Assembly: GCA_963818725.1 (NCBI GenBank)
Contig: CAWFTU010000004.1
Span: 186,001 to 250,000, forward strand
Origin: DATFDN01 sp963818725
Lineage (GTDB): Bacteria; Pseudomonadota; Alphaproteobacteria; Acetobacterales; Acetobacteraceae
DNA length: 64,000 bases
Reading direction: 5' to 3'
Shown in pieces: positions 20,319-28,758 of the stretch. Position numbers and translations under genes: made by a program. The notes under the pieces were generated by a model. That model saw only the letters and a program-made list of their open reading frames with translations. It ran no database searches and was not told the DNA's origin. The stretch's first letter is position 1. Each line of letters begins with the position of its first letter.

Positions 20319-21065
20319 GTGCTGACCCATCCCACGCTCGACCAGTTGCACCAGCTCGGCCTCGCCGGCATGGCGCGCGCCTTCGAGGAGCTGAGCGCCA
20401 CGCCGCGCGGCGCCGAACTCGATCATGCGGAGTGGCTCGGCTTGCTGCTCGACCGCGAGCTCACCGACCGCCAGGACCGCCGGCTCAAGGCGCGGCTGCG
20501 CTACGCCCGGCTGCGCCATCAGGCGGCGGTCGAGGATGTCGACTACCGCACCCCGCGCGGCCTGGATCGCGCGCTGTTTCAGAAGCTGGCCACGGGCGGC
20601 TGGATCGAGGCCAAGCAGAACCTGATCATCGAGGGTCCGACCGGGGTCGGGAAGTCGTGGCTGGCCTGTGCGCTCGGCCACAAGGCCTGCCGCGACAACC
20701 ACTCCGTCCTCTACCAGCGCATCCCGCGCCTGTTCGCCGATCTGGCGCTGGCGCGCGGCGACGGTCGTTACGCCAGGCTGATGCGGGCCCTCGGCGGGGT
20801 GAAGCTGCTGATCCTGGACGACTGGGGGCTGGAGCCGCTCGGCGCGGAGCAGCGGCACGATCTGCTGGAGATCGTCGAGGATCGCTGCGGCCGCGGGGCC
20901 ATGCTGCTCACCAGCCAGATCCCCGTGGACCGCTGGCACGATCTGATCGGAGATCCAACGATCGGGGATGCCATCCTGGATCGCATCGTCCACAACGCCC
21001 ATCGCATCCAGCTGCGCGGCGAATCCCTCCGACGAAAGAAGGCTCAGGAGGCCATCATGGCTTGA
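20319..21065 (+). CDS. istB: IS21 helper ATPase IstB, 248 aa
   Basis: I chose the GTG at 20319 (reading VLTHPTLDQLHQLGLAG) because GAGGAG lies seven bases upstream. A TTG at 20304 would overlap istA. The AAA+ core has Walker A GPTGVGKSWLA, Walker B KLLILDDWGLEPL and a sensor-1-like LLTSQIPVDRWHD. The length is normal. IstB and IstA act together at the repeated terminal sites of this element. Confidence 0.94.
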   Translation: MLTHPTLDQLHQLGLAGMARAFEELSATPRGAELDHAEWLGLLLDRELTDRQDRRLKARLRYARLRHQAAVEDVDYRTPRGLDRALFQKLATGGWIEAKQNLIIEGPTGVGKSWLACALGHKACRDNHSVLYQRIPRLFADLALARGDGRYARLMRALGGVKLLILDDWGLEPLGAEQRHDLLEIVEDRCGRGAMLLTSQIPVDRWHDLIGDPTIGDAILDRIVHNAHRIQLRGESLRRKKAQEAIMA

Positions 21066-21467
21066 CCCAGCCGATATCGCAGTGAAGAGATCAGCCCAGC
21101 CCACGGGCAGCCACCCCGGCCGACTTCGATCGGAACGTCCGGCCGACTTCAATCGGAAGAGGTGGCCGACATCAGGCCGGAATCACCGGCCGACTTCAGC
21201 GGAATGCGCAACAAGGACGCCTCCGACCTCCATGCCCTATTGAAGGGTCATGATCGATACGAAGAAAAGGCCGGCGCTGGGATCGCCGACTTCGAAGTCA
21301 ACGTGCACATCTGCAATAAGTGTTTCTGGGTTGTTCGGAGTGACGGCTCGCGCGTCGATTTTTCGATCAGGAAGTGCCTGTACCCTCAAAGGCAAGCAGC
21401 CGCCGTCGAGCCAAGCGCGTAGGGGTCTTAGGGTAGAGCTTAGGCTGTCGAGTTATTTTGTCGCCTC

Positions 21468-21680
21468 TCAGCAGTAACCCGGCTCGCGGCTGATCGGGTG
21501 CATGCGCGGCAGCCCGGGAGGCCGCAGCGGCAGGGACAGGCGCCCGCCGCCCCAAAACACGTCGGCGACCTCGGCGCCCACCAGCAGGCCGCCCTCGAAG
21601 TGCGCCTCGAACCAGTGCCTGGCGCGGCTTTGCACTTCGCGGTGCTCGAACGCCAGCGGGCCCGAGCTGGTGTGCAGCAC
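21468..21680 (-). CDS. Hypothetical protein, probably truncated at its N-terminus
   Basis: The open frame reads HTSSGPLAFEHREVQSRARHW and FEGGLLVGAEVADVFWGGGR with a clean stop after ISREPGYC. Upstream the same frame continues through EAGIADALVLH to a TAG near 21764, so the true start may be a GTG near 21683 or the gene may have lost its beginning. There is no recognised domain. It lies downstream of the primase remnant on the same strand and may belong to the same integrated element. Confidence 0.4.
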   Translation of the reverse strand: MLHTSSGPLAFEHREVQSRARHWFEAHFEGGLLVGAEVADVFWGGGRLSLPLRPPGLPRMHPISREPGYC

Positions 21681-21952
21681 CAGCGCGTCCGCGATACCAG
21701 CCTCGCAAACTGGACGGGGGAATAGCGCGTCCGCGGCTAGCGTCGGCCCAGAGTTCTATCTCGACGAGAGGAGCGCACGCGAGCGGCTCGCCACCGGCTG
21801 ATGTGGGGGCACTGTTTGGTCGCCCCCTGCACGCTGGCCATCTCGGGTTCGTCGCGAGGGAGTGGTGGAAGCCGGGGCCTGGGTCAGTGCCGGGGCCAGA
21901 GTGAGGAGGCGCTGCTTGGTCCTGAGTGCCCGCGCGCTCACCCCGACGCCTT

Positions 21953-22236
21953 GGTCAGGGGTAACCCTGACCACCCTGTCTTACCCTGACCGCCTGAACT
22001 CCTAGAGTTTCCTGGTTTGGTCAGGGTGGTCAGGGTGGTCAGGGTGGTCAGGGTAGAAAGAGAAAAGTTTGCAGGAAGCTAAAGCGGCAAGGCGGGGGCG
22101 CGCGTGGGCGGCCAGACGCGCGCCAGAAAGTTTTTCGCGAATTCTACCCTGTCCACCCTGACCGCCCTGGCCAGGCATTGAAATCATTGGGCTTTTTGGA
22201 GCGGTGTCCCTGACCAGCACCCTGACCAGGTCAGGG
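21953..22236. repeat. Cluster of 11 CCCTGACC / GGTCAGGG octamers
   Basis: The octamer occurs at 21953, 21965, 21984, four times in a 9-bp tandem array (22019-22054), and at 22156, 22208, 22220 and 22229. Orientation alternates. Two pairs form palindromes: GGTCAGGG-GTAA-CCCTGACC at 21953-21972 and CCCTGACC-A-GGTCAGGG at 22220-22236. The layout resembles iterons or operator arrays. In the minus-strand frame the tandem part encodes repeated Pro-Asp-His. Confidence 0.75.
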
Positions 22237-22262
22237 TGCCGGGGCTGGGCGGCGCTACTCAT
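22002..22262 (-). CDS. Possible small protein with Pro-Asp-His repeats, 86 aa
   Basis: The ATG at 22262 overlaps the last codons of the primase remnant (ATGAGTAG), an arrangement seen in coupled genes. The product starts MSSAAQPRHPDLVRVLVRDT, has a Gly/Gln stretch (GQGGQGGQG) and ends in PDHPDHPDHPDQTRKL, which is encoded by the 9-bp tandem repeat. No domain is recognised. The alternative is that the DNA repeats are the functional unit and the frame is incidental. Confidence 0.35.
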   Translation of the reverse strand: MSSAAQPRHPDLVRVLVRDTAPKSPMISMPGQGGQGGQGRIREKLSGARLAAHARPRLAALASCKLFSFYPDHPDHPDHPDQTRKL

Positions 22263-22397
22263 CGGCGTCTTCGCCCCAGTTGACGCTCAAGCCGGTTCGG
22301 ATCGTGAAGGCCTCGCGACAGGATCTCAGCTGTACTAGCTGACATTTGATCGGACAGCTGGCCTGTATGGTGCCGGATGGATCATGTCTGACCGACG

Positions 22398-23435
22398 TCA
22401 GGCGGCGTTGAGCATTTTTTCCCTGGCGAGCGGGAGGGTGTCAAGGAAGGTCTGCATCGGGGCCTTGCCGTAGCACCAGCGGCCCTGATGAGGGCGTTGC
22501 TCATTATAGCTGCTGACCCAGACATCGAGATCGGCCTGTAGCTGCTCGATGCTGCTGTAGATGCGCTTGCGGAAGGCGACCTGATAGAACTCGTGCAGCA
22601 CCGTTTTGTGGAAGCGCTCGCAGATCCCGCTGGTTTGCGGACTCTTTGCCTTGGTCCGGCTGTGGTCGATGTCCTCGATCGCCAGGTAGAGCTCGTATTC
22701 GTGGGCCTGCGAGGTGCCGCAATACTCGGTGCCGCGATCGGTCAGCACGCGGGACAGCTTGACCCCGTGCTCGTCGAAGAACGGCACCACGCGGTCGTTC
22801 AGCAGGTCGGCGGCGGTGATCGGGGCCTTGCGGTCGTAGAGCTTGGCGAACGCCACCTTGGAGTGGGTGTCGACGCAGGTCTGCTGATAGATCCGCCCGA
22901 CCCCCTTGAGCGTGCCGACATAGAAGGTGTCCTGGGCCAGGCAGTAGCCCGGACACTCGCTCTCGAACTCGCCATGCGCCTCGTTGTCCTGCCGGGCCCG
23001 CTCCAAGGCGGCGACCTGGGCTTCGGTCAGCACCAGGCCGTCCTGTGCGCTCTTGGCCTCGAGTGCCTTGAGCCGCTTCTTCATGGTCTCCAGGTCGTGG
23101 CGCTGCCAGACACAGCGCACCCCGGCCGGGGAGATCGTCAGGCCGCGCTTCTTCAGCTCATTGGCCACCCGGACTTGGCCAAAGGCCGGCTGCTCGACGG
23201 CCAGCCCGACGACCGCCTGCTCGATGGCCGGCTCCACCCGATTGCGCAGGATTGGCTTGCGCCGGGTCATCTCCGCCAGCGCGATCTCGCCGCCCTTTTC
23301 GTAGAGCTCCTGAAAGCGGTAGAAGCTGTCGCGCGAGTATCCCATGATCTTGCAGGCCTGCGACACATTGCCGAGCTGTTTGGCCAGCTCCAGCAGGCCT
23401 ATCTTGGCCCGGATTACCTTGCGTTCGTTGGTCAT
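22398..23435 (-). CDS. IS481-family transposase, copy 1, 345 aa
   Basis: The start at 23435 (MTNERKVIRAKIGLLELAKQ) is preceded by a GAGG-type site. The N-terminal helix-turn-helix (NVSQACKIMGYSRDSFYRF) is followed by an rve-type core with CLAQDTFYVGT, LTDRGTEYCG and ICERFHKTVLHEF, which supply the D, D and E residues. The C-terminus SYNEQRPHQGRWCYGK is usual for the family. It differs from the copy at 45851-46888 at about six residues (for example GYSRDS against RYSRDS). The frame is intact. Confidence 0.92.
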   Translation of the reverse strand: MTNERKVIRAKIGLLELAKQLGNVSQACKIMGYSRDSFYRFQELYEKGGEIALAEMTRRKPILRNRVEPAIEQAVVGLAVEQPAFGQVRVANELKKRGLTISPAGVRCVWQRHDLETMKKRLKALEAKSAQDGLVLTEAQVAALERARQDNEAHGEFESECPGYCLAQDTFYVGTLKGVGRIYQQTCVDTHSKVAFAKLYDRKAPITAADLLNDRVVPFFDEHGVKLSRVLTDRGTEYCGTSQAHEYELYLAIEDIDHSRTKAKSPQTSGICERFHKTVLHEFYQVAFRKRIYSSIEQLQADLDVWVSSYNEQRPHQGRWCYGKAPMQTFLDTLPLAREKMLNAA

Positions 23436-23536
23436 GGTCGGCTCCTCGGTTCTGGGCGACCGGAGCGAGACATTCCTGTCCTCCGGTCCCGGGTTGCCCG
23501 CACCAAACAAACCAGATTGTCAGATTAAATCCTAGC

Positions 23537-24737
23537 TAAACCGCGTCTAGTTTGAGAATCGTAGTTTCTCCTCCTCGGGATCGAGGCAGTCCTTGACCCA
23601 GAGGCGATCGGCGACGACGCAAGAGGCTTGGTTGACCTTGGCCTCGAACAGGGCGACGCGCCGGGTCAGGTCGTCGGCCGTGGCGTGGCAGTGATGGTAG
23701 GTGACGTCCTCGCGCAGCCAGCGCCACAGCGCCTCGACCGGCATCAGGTCCGGGCTGTAGCCGGCAGCGGCATGAGCGTGATGCCCAGGCTGGCAGCGGC
23801 GGCCCATACCGCCTTGGCCCGGTGACAGGGCACACCGTCCCAGATCACGACGAGCATGCCATCGGGGAGCTCGGCACGGAGCCGGTGCAGCACATCGATC
23901 GTGTGTTCGCCGTTGGCCCGTGCATAGGGCCATAGCCGCACCTGGCCTTCGTTGTAGAGGTAGAGGCCGTAGAGCGAGACCCTGGCGGCGAGGCCGGGCG
24001 AGCAGGAGGCCACGTGGAAGCGCTTGCCGCGCTCGCCCCAGCCGTAGCCGAGATCGGCGTCCTGGTGGATGTGCGCCTCGTCGAGGTGGACCAGCACGTG
24101 CCGATCGCGCTGGGCGCTGTCCAGCACCGGCCGTAGCCGGTCGAGAAAGGCGGCGCGCCGTTCGGGATCGGCGCGACCGAGCAGCTTGCGGGCTTTCTTC
24201 CACGACAGGTCCAGCCGGTGCAGGGCAGCGCGGATGGTCTCGCGGCAGCAGGGACGGCCGAACCGCGCCCGCACGCAGCCGACCAGGCGCTTGAGCGTCC
24301 AGCGCGGCGGCGGATCAGCTCCGGCTACGGATGGGCTGGCCGCAGCCTGCTGGGCCGCACGGAGCTCTGCGCCGAGTACGGCGGCGATGGCGGGACAAAG
24401 GGGGGACGGCCGCCAGTGCGTCGGTAGGTCAGCGCCTCGGGGCCACGCTCGTTGTAGAGGTGCAGCCACTCCATCACGGTCTGCGGGTGGCGGCCAGTGC
24501 GTTCGGCAACCTGCGTGGCGCAACTCTCTTCGGTGATCTCGTAAAGCGCCAAGAAGCGCTCGCGAGTGCGTTGATGGGCAGCGCTCGTTGCGAGCCGACG
24601 CAGGTCCTCCGGCGTCTGGCCCCACCGGGCATGGTCAACGCGCAGCATGACAGGAGCGAACAAGGCTAAGTTTCATCATCCCCTGGAGATAGGGACCCTG
24701 CCTCCGAAACCACACCTCTCAAACCGGACGGGGTTTA
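23537..24737 (-). mobile_element. IS630-family element nested in the right end of IS481-a (IS630-c)
   Basis: The inverted ends are TAAACCGCGTCTAGTTTGAG and, reversed, TAAACCCCGTCCGGTTTGAG, bounded by TA. Taken out with one TA, it restores the IS481 terminal repeat CCTAGC-TA-GTGACA. It is a close relative of IS630-b. Confidence 0.9.
23547..24648 (-). pseudogene. IS630-family transposase, copy with an inactivating deletion
   Basis: The N-terminal frame starts at 24648 (MLRVDHARWGQTPEDLRRLA) and meets the core frame at a C run (GGCCGTCCCCCCTTTG), the same position as in the copy at 10554-11656. The core has VHLDEAHIHQDAD and VIWDGVPCHRA. At about 23758-23763 one G is missing from the expected PLPGYSPDLMPVEALWRWL, so the reading ends as PLPATART and the third catalytic residue lies in another frame. 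This copy is therefore probably dead. Confidence 0.88.
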
Positions 24738-27286
24738 GTGACATCTCAGCGGACCGAGGTGATACCCGGGCGGTCGGGGGTGAGTGACCGTCGCCGCCTT
24801 CCGGGTGGTCCCATACATGCTGCTGACGTCGGTGATGTGCTCCCCGACCACCGCGTCCCTCAGACGCACCTGCCTCGCTCCGGTCCCCTTCAGAAACCGC
24901 CCAAGGTCTTCCCGCGTCAGCGGACGACGCTCGCCCCGCTTCTCCACGAACGCGGTGTAGGACGCGAACAGCAGCTCGGTCGTCACCGTCTCGTGCCACT
25001 GGCTGAAATGCACCTCCAGCTCGAGCCGCGACTGGAAGACGTAGCCTTTGTGCAGCACGTCCAGCCACCAGGCATCGGTGTGGTTGAGGCTCAGCTTGCG
25101 CTGGGTCTGCAGACCCTCCGTCAGGGGCACGCCGCGCGGGTTGAAGAGCGTCAGGTCACGGCGCAACAGGTCGTGCAGCATGGCCTCGTAGCCGCCGTTC
25201 TCCATCTCGGCCCACAGGGCGGCGAAGTAGGCGTGGTCGTTGCGTCGCGCGTCCGACACCTCCAGCACGAAGAAGCGGCGCGCGTCCAGCGACGCCGGCA
25301 CCACCCAGTCCTCGTTCGAGGCCATCATGAGGTGCAGGAAGTTGGGCGCCTGGACGGCGTTCTGGTATTTCCCCTCGATCGCCAGGTAGGGCTCGGTGAT
25401 GATCGCCTTCAGCACGCCGACATGCGCGCGATCGCCCGCGAAGAACGCCTCGTCGGCGAACAGGAAGACGCAGTCCCGCAGGTGGCCGTTGAAGTTGCCG
25501 GTCAGGTGCTTGCCGTTGCTGATGTGCAGCCCGTGCTGGCCAAGCGTGTGCTTCAAGGCCCGCGCCAGCGTGCCCTTGCCGGTGCCCTCGCCGCCGCGCA
25601 TGACGACCGCCACCTCGCCCTGCTCGGCCGGGCTCTGGAGCATGCGGGCGATCCAGTTGAGCAGATACTCGGAGTGCTCGACATTGCCGCGGCAGACGAC
25701 GTCCCGGATGTGGTCCCGCATCCGTTGCCAGGAGCCGGGCCTGGGCTGGACGGCGAAGCCCTGCCAGAGGTTCAGCATGCCCTCGGGCACCGCCCGCCCG
25801 CTCGGATCGAATGTGACGCCGCGAATGAACTGCGCACGGTCCGGGTGCGCGAGCCACACGTTGGCGGCGGGCTTCATGATCGCACGCCCCTGCCCGTCGA
25901 CCCCGACCTTGATGCGACGGGTCATGTAGAGCCGCTGCAGATCGTCGAAGCCGAGGCGATCGTGGTAGCGGCGCCGCAGGATCGGGTTTTCGACGGGGCT
26001 GTAGACGACCGCCCTGCCACCTTCGTTGACGACCGCGAACCGCGCGTTGAACTCCGCCACGAGCGCGGCGACCGGATCGTCCTCGCGCGCCGGATCGTCC
26101 TCGCGCGGCGGTTCGCCCTCGCGTGCCGGGTCGTGCGAGCGCAGCACGGCGCGGGCGACGTGGCGCAGCCTGGCCGTGCCGTCTTTCCACTCGTCGTTAT
26201 TGGCCTTGCCGTGCGGGTATGCGCAAAGGACCAGGCCGGCCTCGACGTGGGAGAAACCGGCGGCCTTCGCCATCGCCGCCAGCGACATGTCGGTCCCTGA
26301 CCGGGTGTCGTCCCGCCCCGCCTTGGTCAGGTCGTCGACCATCCCCGCCCAGCGATCGGCGAACCGCCGGCGGGCCGTCAGCGTGGACAGGAGCCGGCCC
26401 GCCAGCTCAGGGGGTAGCTGCTCGGTGCGCGACACGGCCTCCGCGCCGGCCGCCTTGAGCTCGGCCACGAGGCGCGCAACGAGGTCATCGCCAACATCAG
26501 TGCCACGATTGCTGGCTGCCTTTGCCGGCATGCGGCGCGCCAGGCCACTCCCGGCCACGTGGCGGTCGACGGGCGGGGCCAGCCCCGCCGCCTGCGCGGC
26601 CGAATACATGTTCGGCGCGCTGAAGCGCAGCCGGGCCAGCGAGACGCCGCGGCCGAGCTTGCGCTTCGCGGCGTTCGGGAAGTTGAGGGTTCCGGGCAGC
26701 CGCAGCAGGCGGTCCACGTTGTGCGTGCCCTTCGCTCCCAGGGCGTGCTCCAGCGCCCTGGTCTCGTCTTCGACGCGTCTGACCACATCTGCGGAGAGCG
26801 GCTCGCGCGCCACCGCCCATATCGGCTGCAGGCCGCCGCCCGAGTCGATGATGACCGTGGGTGGGAAGGCGGTATCTGCCGCCAAGAAGTCGGCCAGGCG
26901 CGCCAGCCGGTCGCGCTCGCTGGCCCACTGGGCGGCGAGCCGCGCTTGCCGCTCTTCCTCTTCGACTTGAGCGAACTCCTCCAGCATCGGGTCAACGTCG
27001 GCGAAGCGGCACAGCGCCGCCACCATCTCGGTCTTGCTCGGCTTGTGGTCGCAACCAGCCGGCGTCTCGTTGGGCTGGAAGTAGCAGTTCCGCCCCGCCT
27101 CCTGCTGCAGCGCGACCCACTCCTTCGCGGCGTCGAGTTCGGCCCTGGCGAAGGTCCGGGCGGTGACGAGGCCGCTGATGTCGGGGTGGATTGCGACCAG
27201 GGTGACGTGCGGCGCCCCGGTCACCTCGGTCCAGAAGTGGATGAACCGCCCGCACGCGGCCAAGTCTGGCACTGGCGTTTGGGCGT

Positions 27287-27559
27287 TCATCGCGCCTGAC
27301 CCAGCGCCGAGGTGCGGGCGCGGTGCCACTCCTCGCCGACCTGGCGGAGCCACTCGCGCTCGATCTCGTGGCCCAGGGCGGCCGCCAGGCCGGGCCGCAA
27401 CTCCACATCATGAGGCCATTGCACCCCGCCTCCTGTGAGGGTGACCGTCAAGGTCACCTCGCCGATGCGCACGCGGGCGAACCCAAGTTCGTGGCGCGAT
27501 CCGCAGCGGCAAATGCCGCAGCACGTGGCTTTCAGGACAGTGACCGCGGGGGCGCTCAT
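27287..27559 (-). CDS. Small hypothetical protein with a CCGICRCG motif, 90 aa
   Basis: The start at 27559 (MSAPAVTVLKATCCGICRCG) overlaps the stop of the 50-codon gene upstream, and its own stop overlaps the primase start, so three genes form a tightly coupled run. The closely spaced cysteines suggest a metal-binding knuckle. The rest is a beta-rich segment (FARVRIGEVTLTVTLTGGGV) and an amphipathic helix (AAALGHEIEREWLRQVGEEW). No family is recognised. The context suggests a role in replication or regulation of the integrated element. Confidence 0.6.
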   Translation of the reverse strand: MSAPAVTVLKATCCGICRCGSRHELGFARVRIGEVTLTVTLTGGGVQWPHDVELRPGLAAALGHEIEREWLRQVGEEWHRARTSALGQAR

Positions 27560-27708
27560 TGCACGGCCCCCGCGAGAGGGCCGCCAACGATCGCAGTGGC
27601 GCCGATTGCGCTCTGCCGATCGGGGAGGCTGACGTGTTGCTGCATCGCCGTCGCTGCGCGCACGCCGCGACGGCATTCGAACGTTTTCGTGTAAGCCTGA
27701 GCCAGCAT
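27556..27708 (-). CDS. Very small hypothetical protein, 50 aa
   Basis: The ATG at 27708 (MLAQAYTKTFECRRGVRAAT) has GGAG eight bases upstream, and the stop overlaps the start of the next gene (ATGA at 27556-27559). The product ends SAIGATAIVGGPLAGAVQ, a weakly hydrophobic Gly/Ala tail. No function can be given. The call rests on the ribosome binding site and the coupling. Confidence 0.5.
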   Translation of the reverse strand: MLAQAYTKTFECRRGVRAATAMQQHVSLPDRQSAIGATAIVGGPLAGAVQ

Positions 27709-27826
27709 GTTCGTGCTCCATGCCGGCCCGCGCTGGATTTCGCCGTCACAATCAGCTAGACAGTCTTTGCGAGAAACTTGCCTGACTGACTGCCGCCGGC
27801 TTCCAGCGTGGGAGCCGGCGGTTTCG

Positions 27827-28198
27827 TTAGGCGGTGGTGTTCGCCTTGCGCCCGCCGCGGATCGCGGGCGCCGCGTCGAGCTTGGCCTGGGCCATCGCGA
27901 ACAGCTCGGCGGTCTCGATCGTCGCCTTGCCGTTCACGTTGCGGATGGTCAGCGGCCACGCCTCCAGGGTGCGCCACGAGATGGGGAAGAAAAAGTTGGA
28001 GACCAGCTTGGCCGCGGTCCGGCGGTCCACCCGGCGGGGAAGGCCGGACCGGTCTGAAACTGACTCCGAGCCTGGTGTGGCGATCGAGATCGACAGGCAC
28101 ACATCGGAGGCAAGTCTGTCCCTGGTGCGGCGGCCTGCGCGTCGGCGACAATCAGTCGGGTCCGACGCCATGTTGTTGGTGGGGGTAGTAATATTCAT
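27827..28198 (-). CDS. AlpA-like DNA-binding regulator/excisionase, about 123 aa
   Basis: The C-terminal 65 residues (RRVDRRTAAKLVSNFFFPIS, then WRTLEAWPLTIRNVNGKA) have the look of a winged-helix excisionase or AlpA-type regulator: a short helix, a turn, and an aromatic loop choosing the next segment, followed by ETAELFAMAQAKLDAAP. The start at 28198 (MNITTPTNNMASDP) is preferred over 28228 because AAGG precedes it. It lies upstream of the two small genes and the primase on the same strand, the usual order in integrative elements and phage satellites. No integrase gene is in the window next to it. Confidence 0.6.
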   Translation of the reverse strand: MNITTPTNNMASDPTDCRRRAGRRTRDRLASDVCLSISIATPGSESVSDRSGLPRRVDRRTAAKLVSNFFFPISWRTLEAWPLTIRNVNGKATIETAELFAMAQAKLDAAPAIRGGRKANTTA

Positions 28199-28758
28199 CG
28201 TAGCGATACCCTTCGCATCGTTGCGCATGCGTGCGGGATACCGCGGGAGGGACTACCTTGACGTGGGACACGAATAGGAAAAAGCCGTGTCCCTGACTCG
28301 CCTCACTTTCGGCGCTGTCGTGCCCGGCGCGTCACTGGCTTGGCGGTCGCGTCATTCGCGACGTTTTTGCCGCGTTGGAGCTGTTTCGCCCGGCGCTTCA
28401 GTGTCTTTTCGATGGCCTCGTTCTCCAGGTCTTTGCCATAGACCGCATTGATCAGTGGGGTAAGAAACGCCACCAGCGGCCCGTCGGCCTTGCATGAGGC
28501 GCGGATGCCGTGTGCTTCGAGCGCCAGCTCCAGATGATCGGCCAGCCGCCCCGCCAACTCCGACGAGGGTTCTGGTTGCCCGCCAGGTGCACGAGAGGGG
28601 GCGATATAGGGCTGTAGTGCCAGCGCAGCTTCGCGTGTAGATCGGCGTGGAAGAAGGACCCTGTTTGAGGGGTGATCGGCGTCCAAACGGGACCCCTCTG
28701 GCGGTGGGGTTCACGGTGGCTTCCGGGATGATCGGGGGCCGGGTTTGGGACGTTGGTC

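Larger units (their letters stand above)
18584..21210 (+). mobile_element. IS21-family element inside the DUF3223 gene (IS21-b)
   Basis: The ends start TGCGTATTCCG and, reversed, TGCGCATTCCG. Each end holds four spaced copies of an ATTCCG-N(4-9)-GTCGGCC-like unit, the multiple terminal binding sites expected for IS21. A 6-bp duplication ACAAGG flanks it (18578-18583 and 21211-21216). The length is 2627 bp and both genes are intact. Confidence 0.95.
18463..21422 (+). pseudogene. DUF3223-type protein split by IS21
   Basis: The 5' part begins MAAIPVHLDNGLSFSSKEKA and continues AYFLAMLSRYSPGERVNDK. After IS21-b it resumes DASDLHALLKGHDRYEEKAG and ends with CFWVVRSDGSRVDFSIRKCL. Removing the element with one ACAAGG restores a continuous frame of about 110 codons. 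The order of motifs (FxSKxxA, MLxRYxPGE, EKxGxGI, FxVVRxDGSxxDFSxRKC) matches the DUF3223 family, whose function is not established. A strong A-rich upstream region lies before 18463 but no clear promoter was assigned. Confidence 0.8.
22331..24743 (-). mobile_element. IS481-family element in the primase gene, itself carrying a nested IS630 (IS481-a)
   Basis: The left end starts TGTACTAGCTGACATTTGAT. The matching right end reads, reversed, TGTCACTAGCTAGGATTTAA and is only seen when IS630-c (23537-24737) is taken out. The flanks share TCTCAGC (22324-22330 and 24744-24750), the target duplication of the outer element. The IS481 alone is about 1214 bp. Confidence 0.85.
22256..27290 (-). pseudogene. 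Phage/plasmid-type primase-helicase (RepB-type primase plus DUF5906-like helicase), split by IS481
   Basis: The start at 27290 (MNAQTPVPDLAACGRFIHFW) overlaps the stop of the upstream gene. The N-terminal region resembles archaeo-eukaryotic-type RepB primases, with VIIDSGGGLQPIW near residue 155 and VDRLLRLPGTLNFPN about 50 residues on. The C-terminal half has an SF3-like helicase core with VVMRGGEGTGKGTLA (about residue 565), CVFLFADEAFFAGD and MMASNEDWVVPASLDARRF. The coding sequence meets IS481-a at GYHLGPLR. Beyond the element the ending SCREAFTIRTGLSVNWGEDADE lies at 22331-22256. The rebuilt protein is about 880 aa. Such proteins initiate replication of satellites, plasmids and prophages. 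Confidence 0.85.

Noticed and set aside
22019..22054. Short direct repeats as a CRISPR array
   Set aside because: The unit is 9 bp with no spacers and there are no cas genes. It belongs to the octamer cluster.
24738..24743. Primase ending naturally at the TAA next to IS630-c
   Set aside because: The stop is supplied by the IS end. The family-typical C-terminus (WGEDADE) is found on the far side of the insertion.
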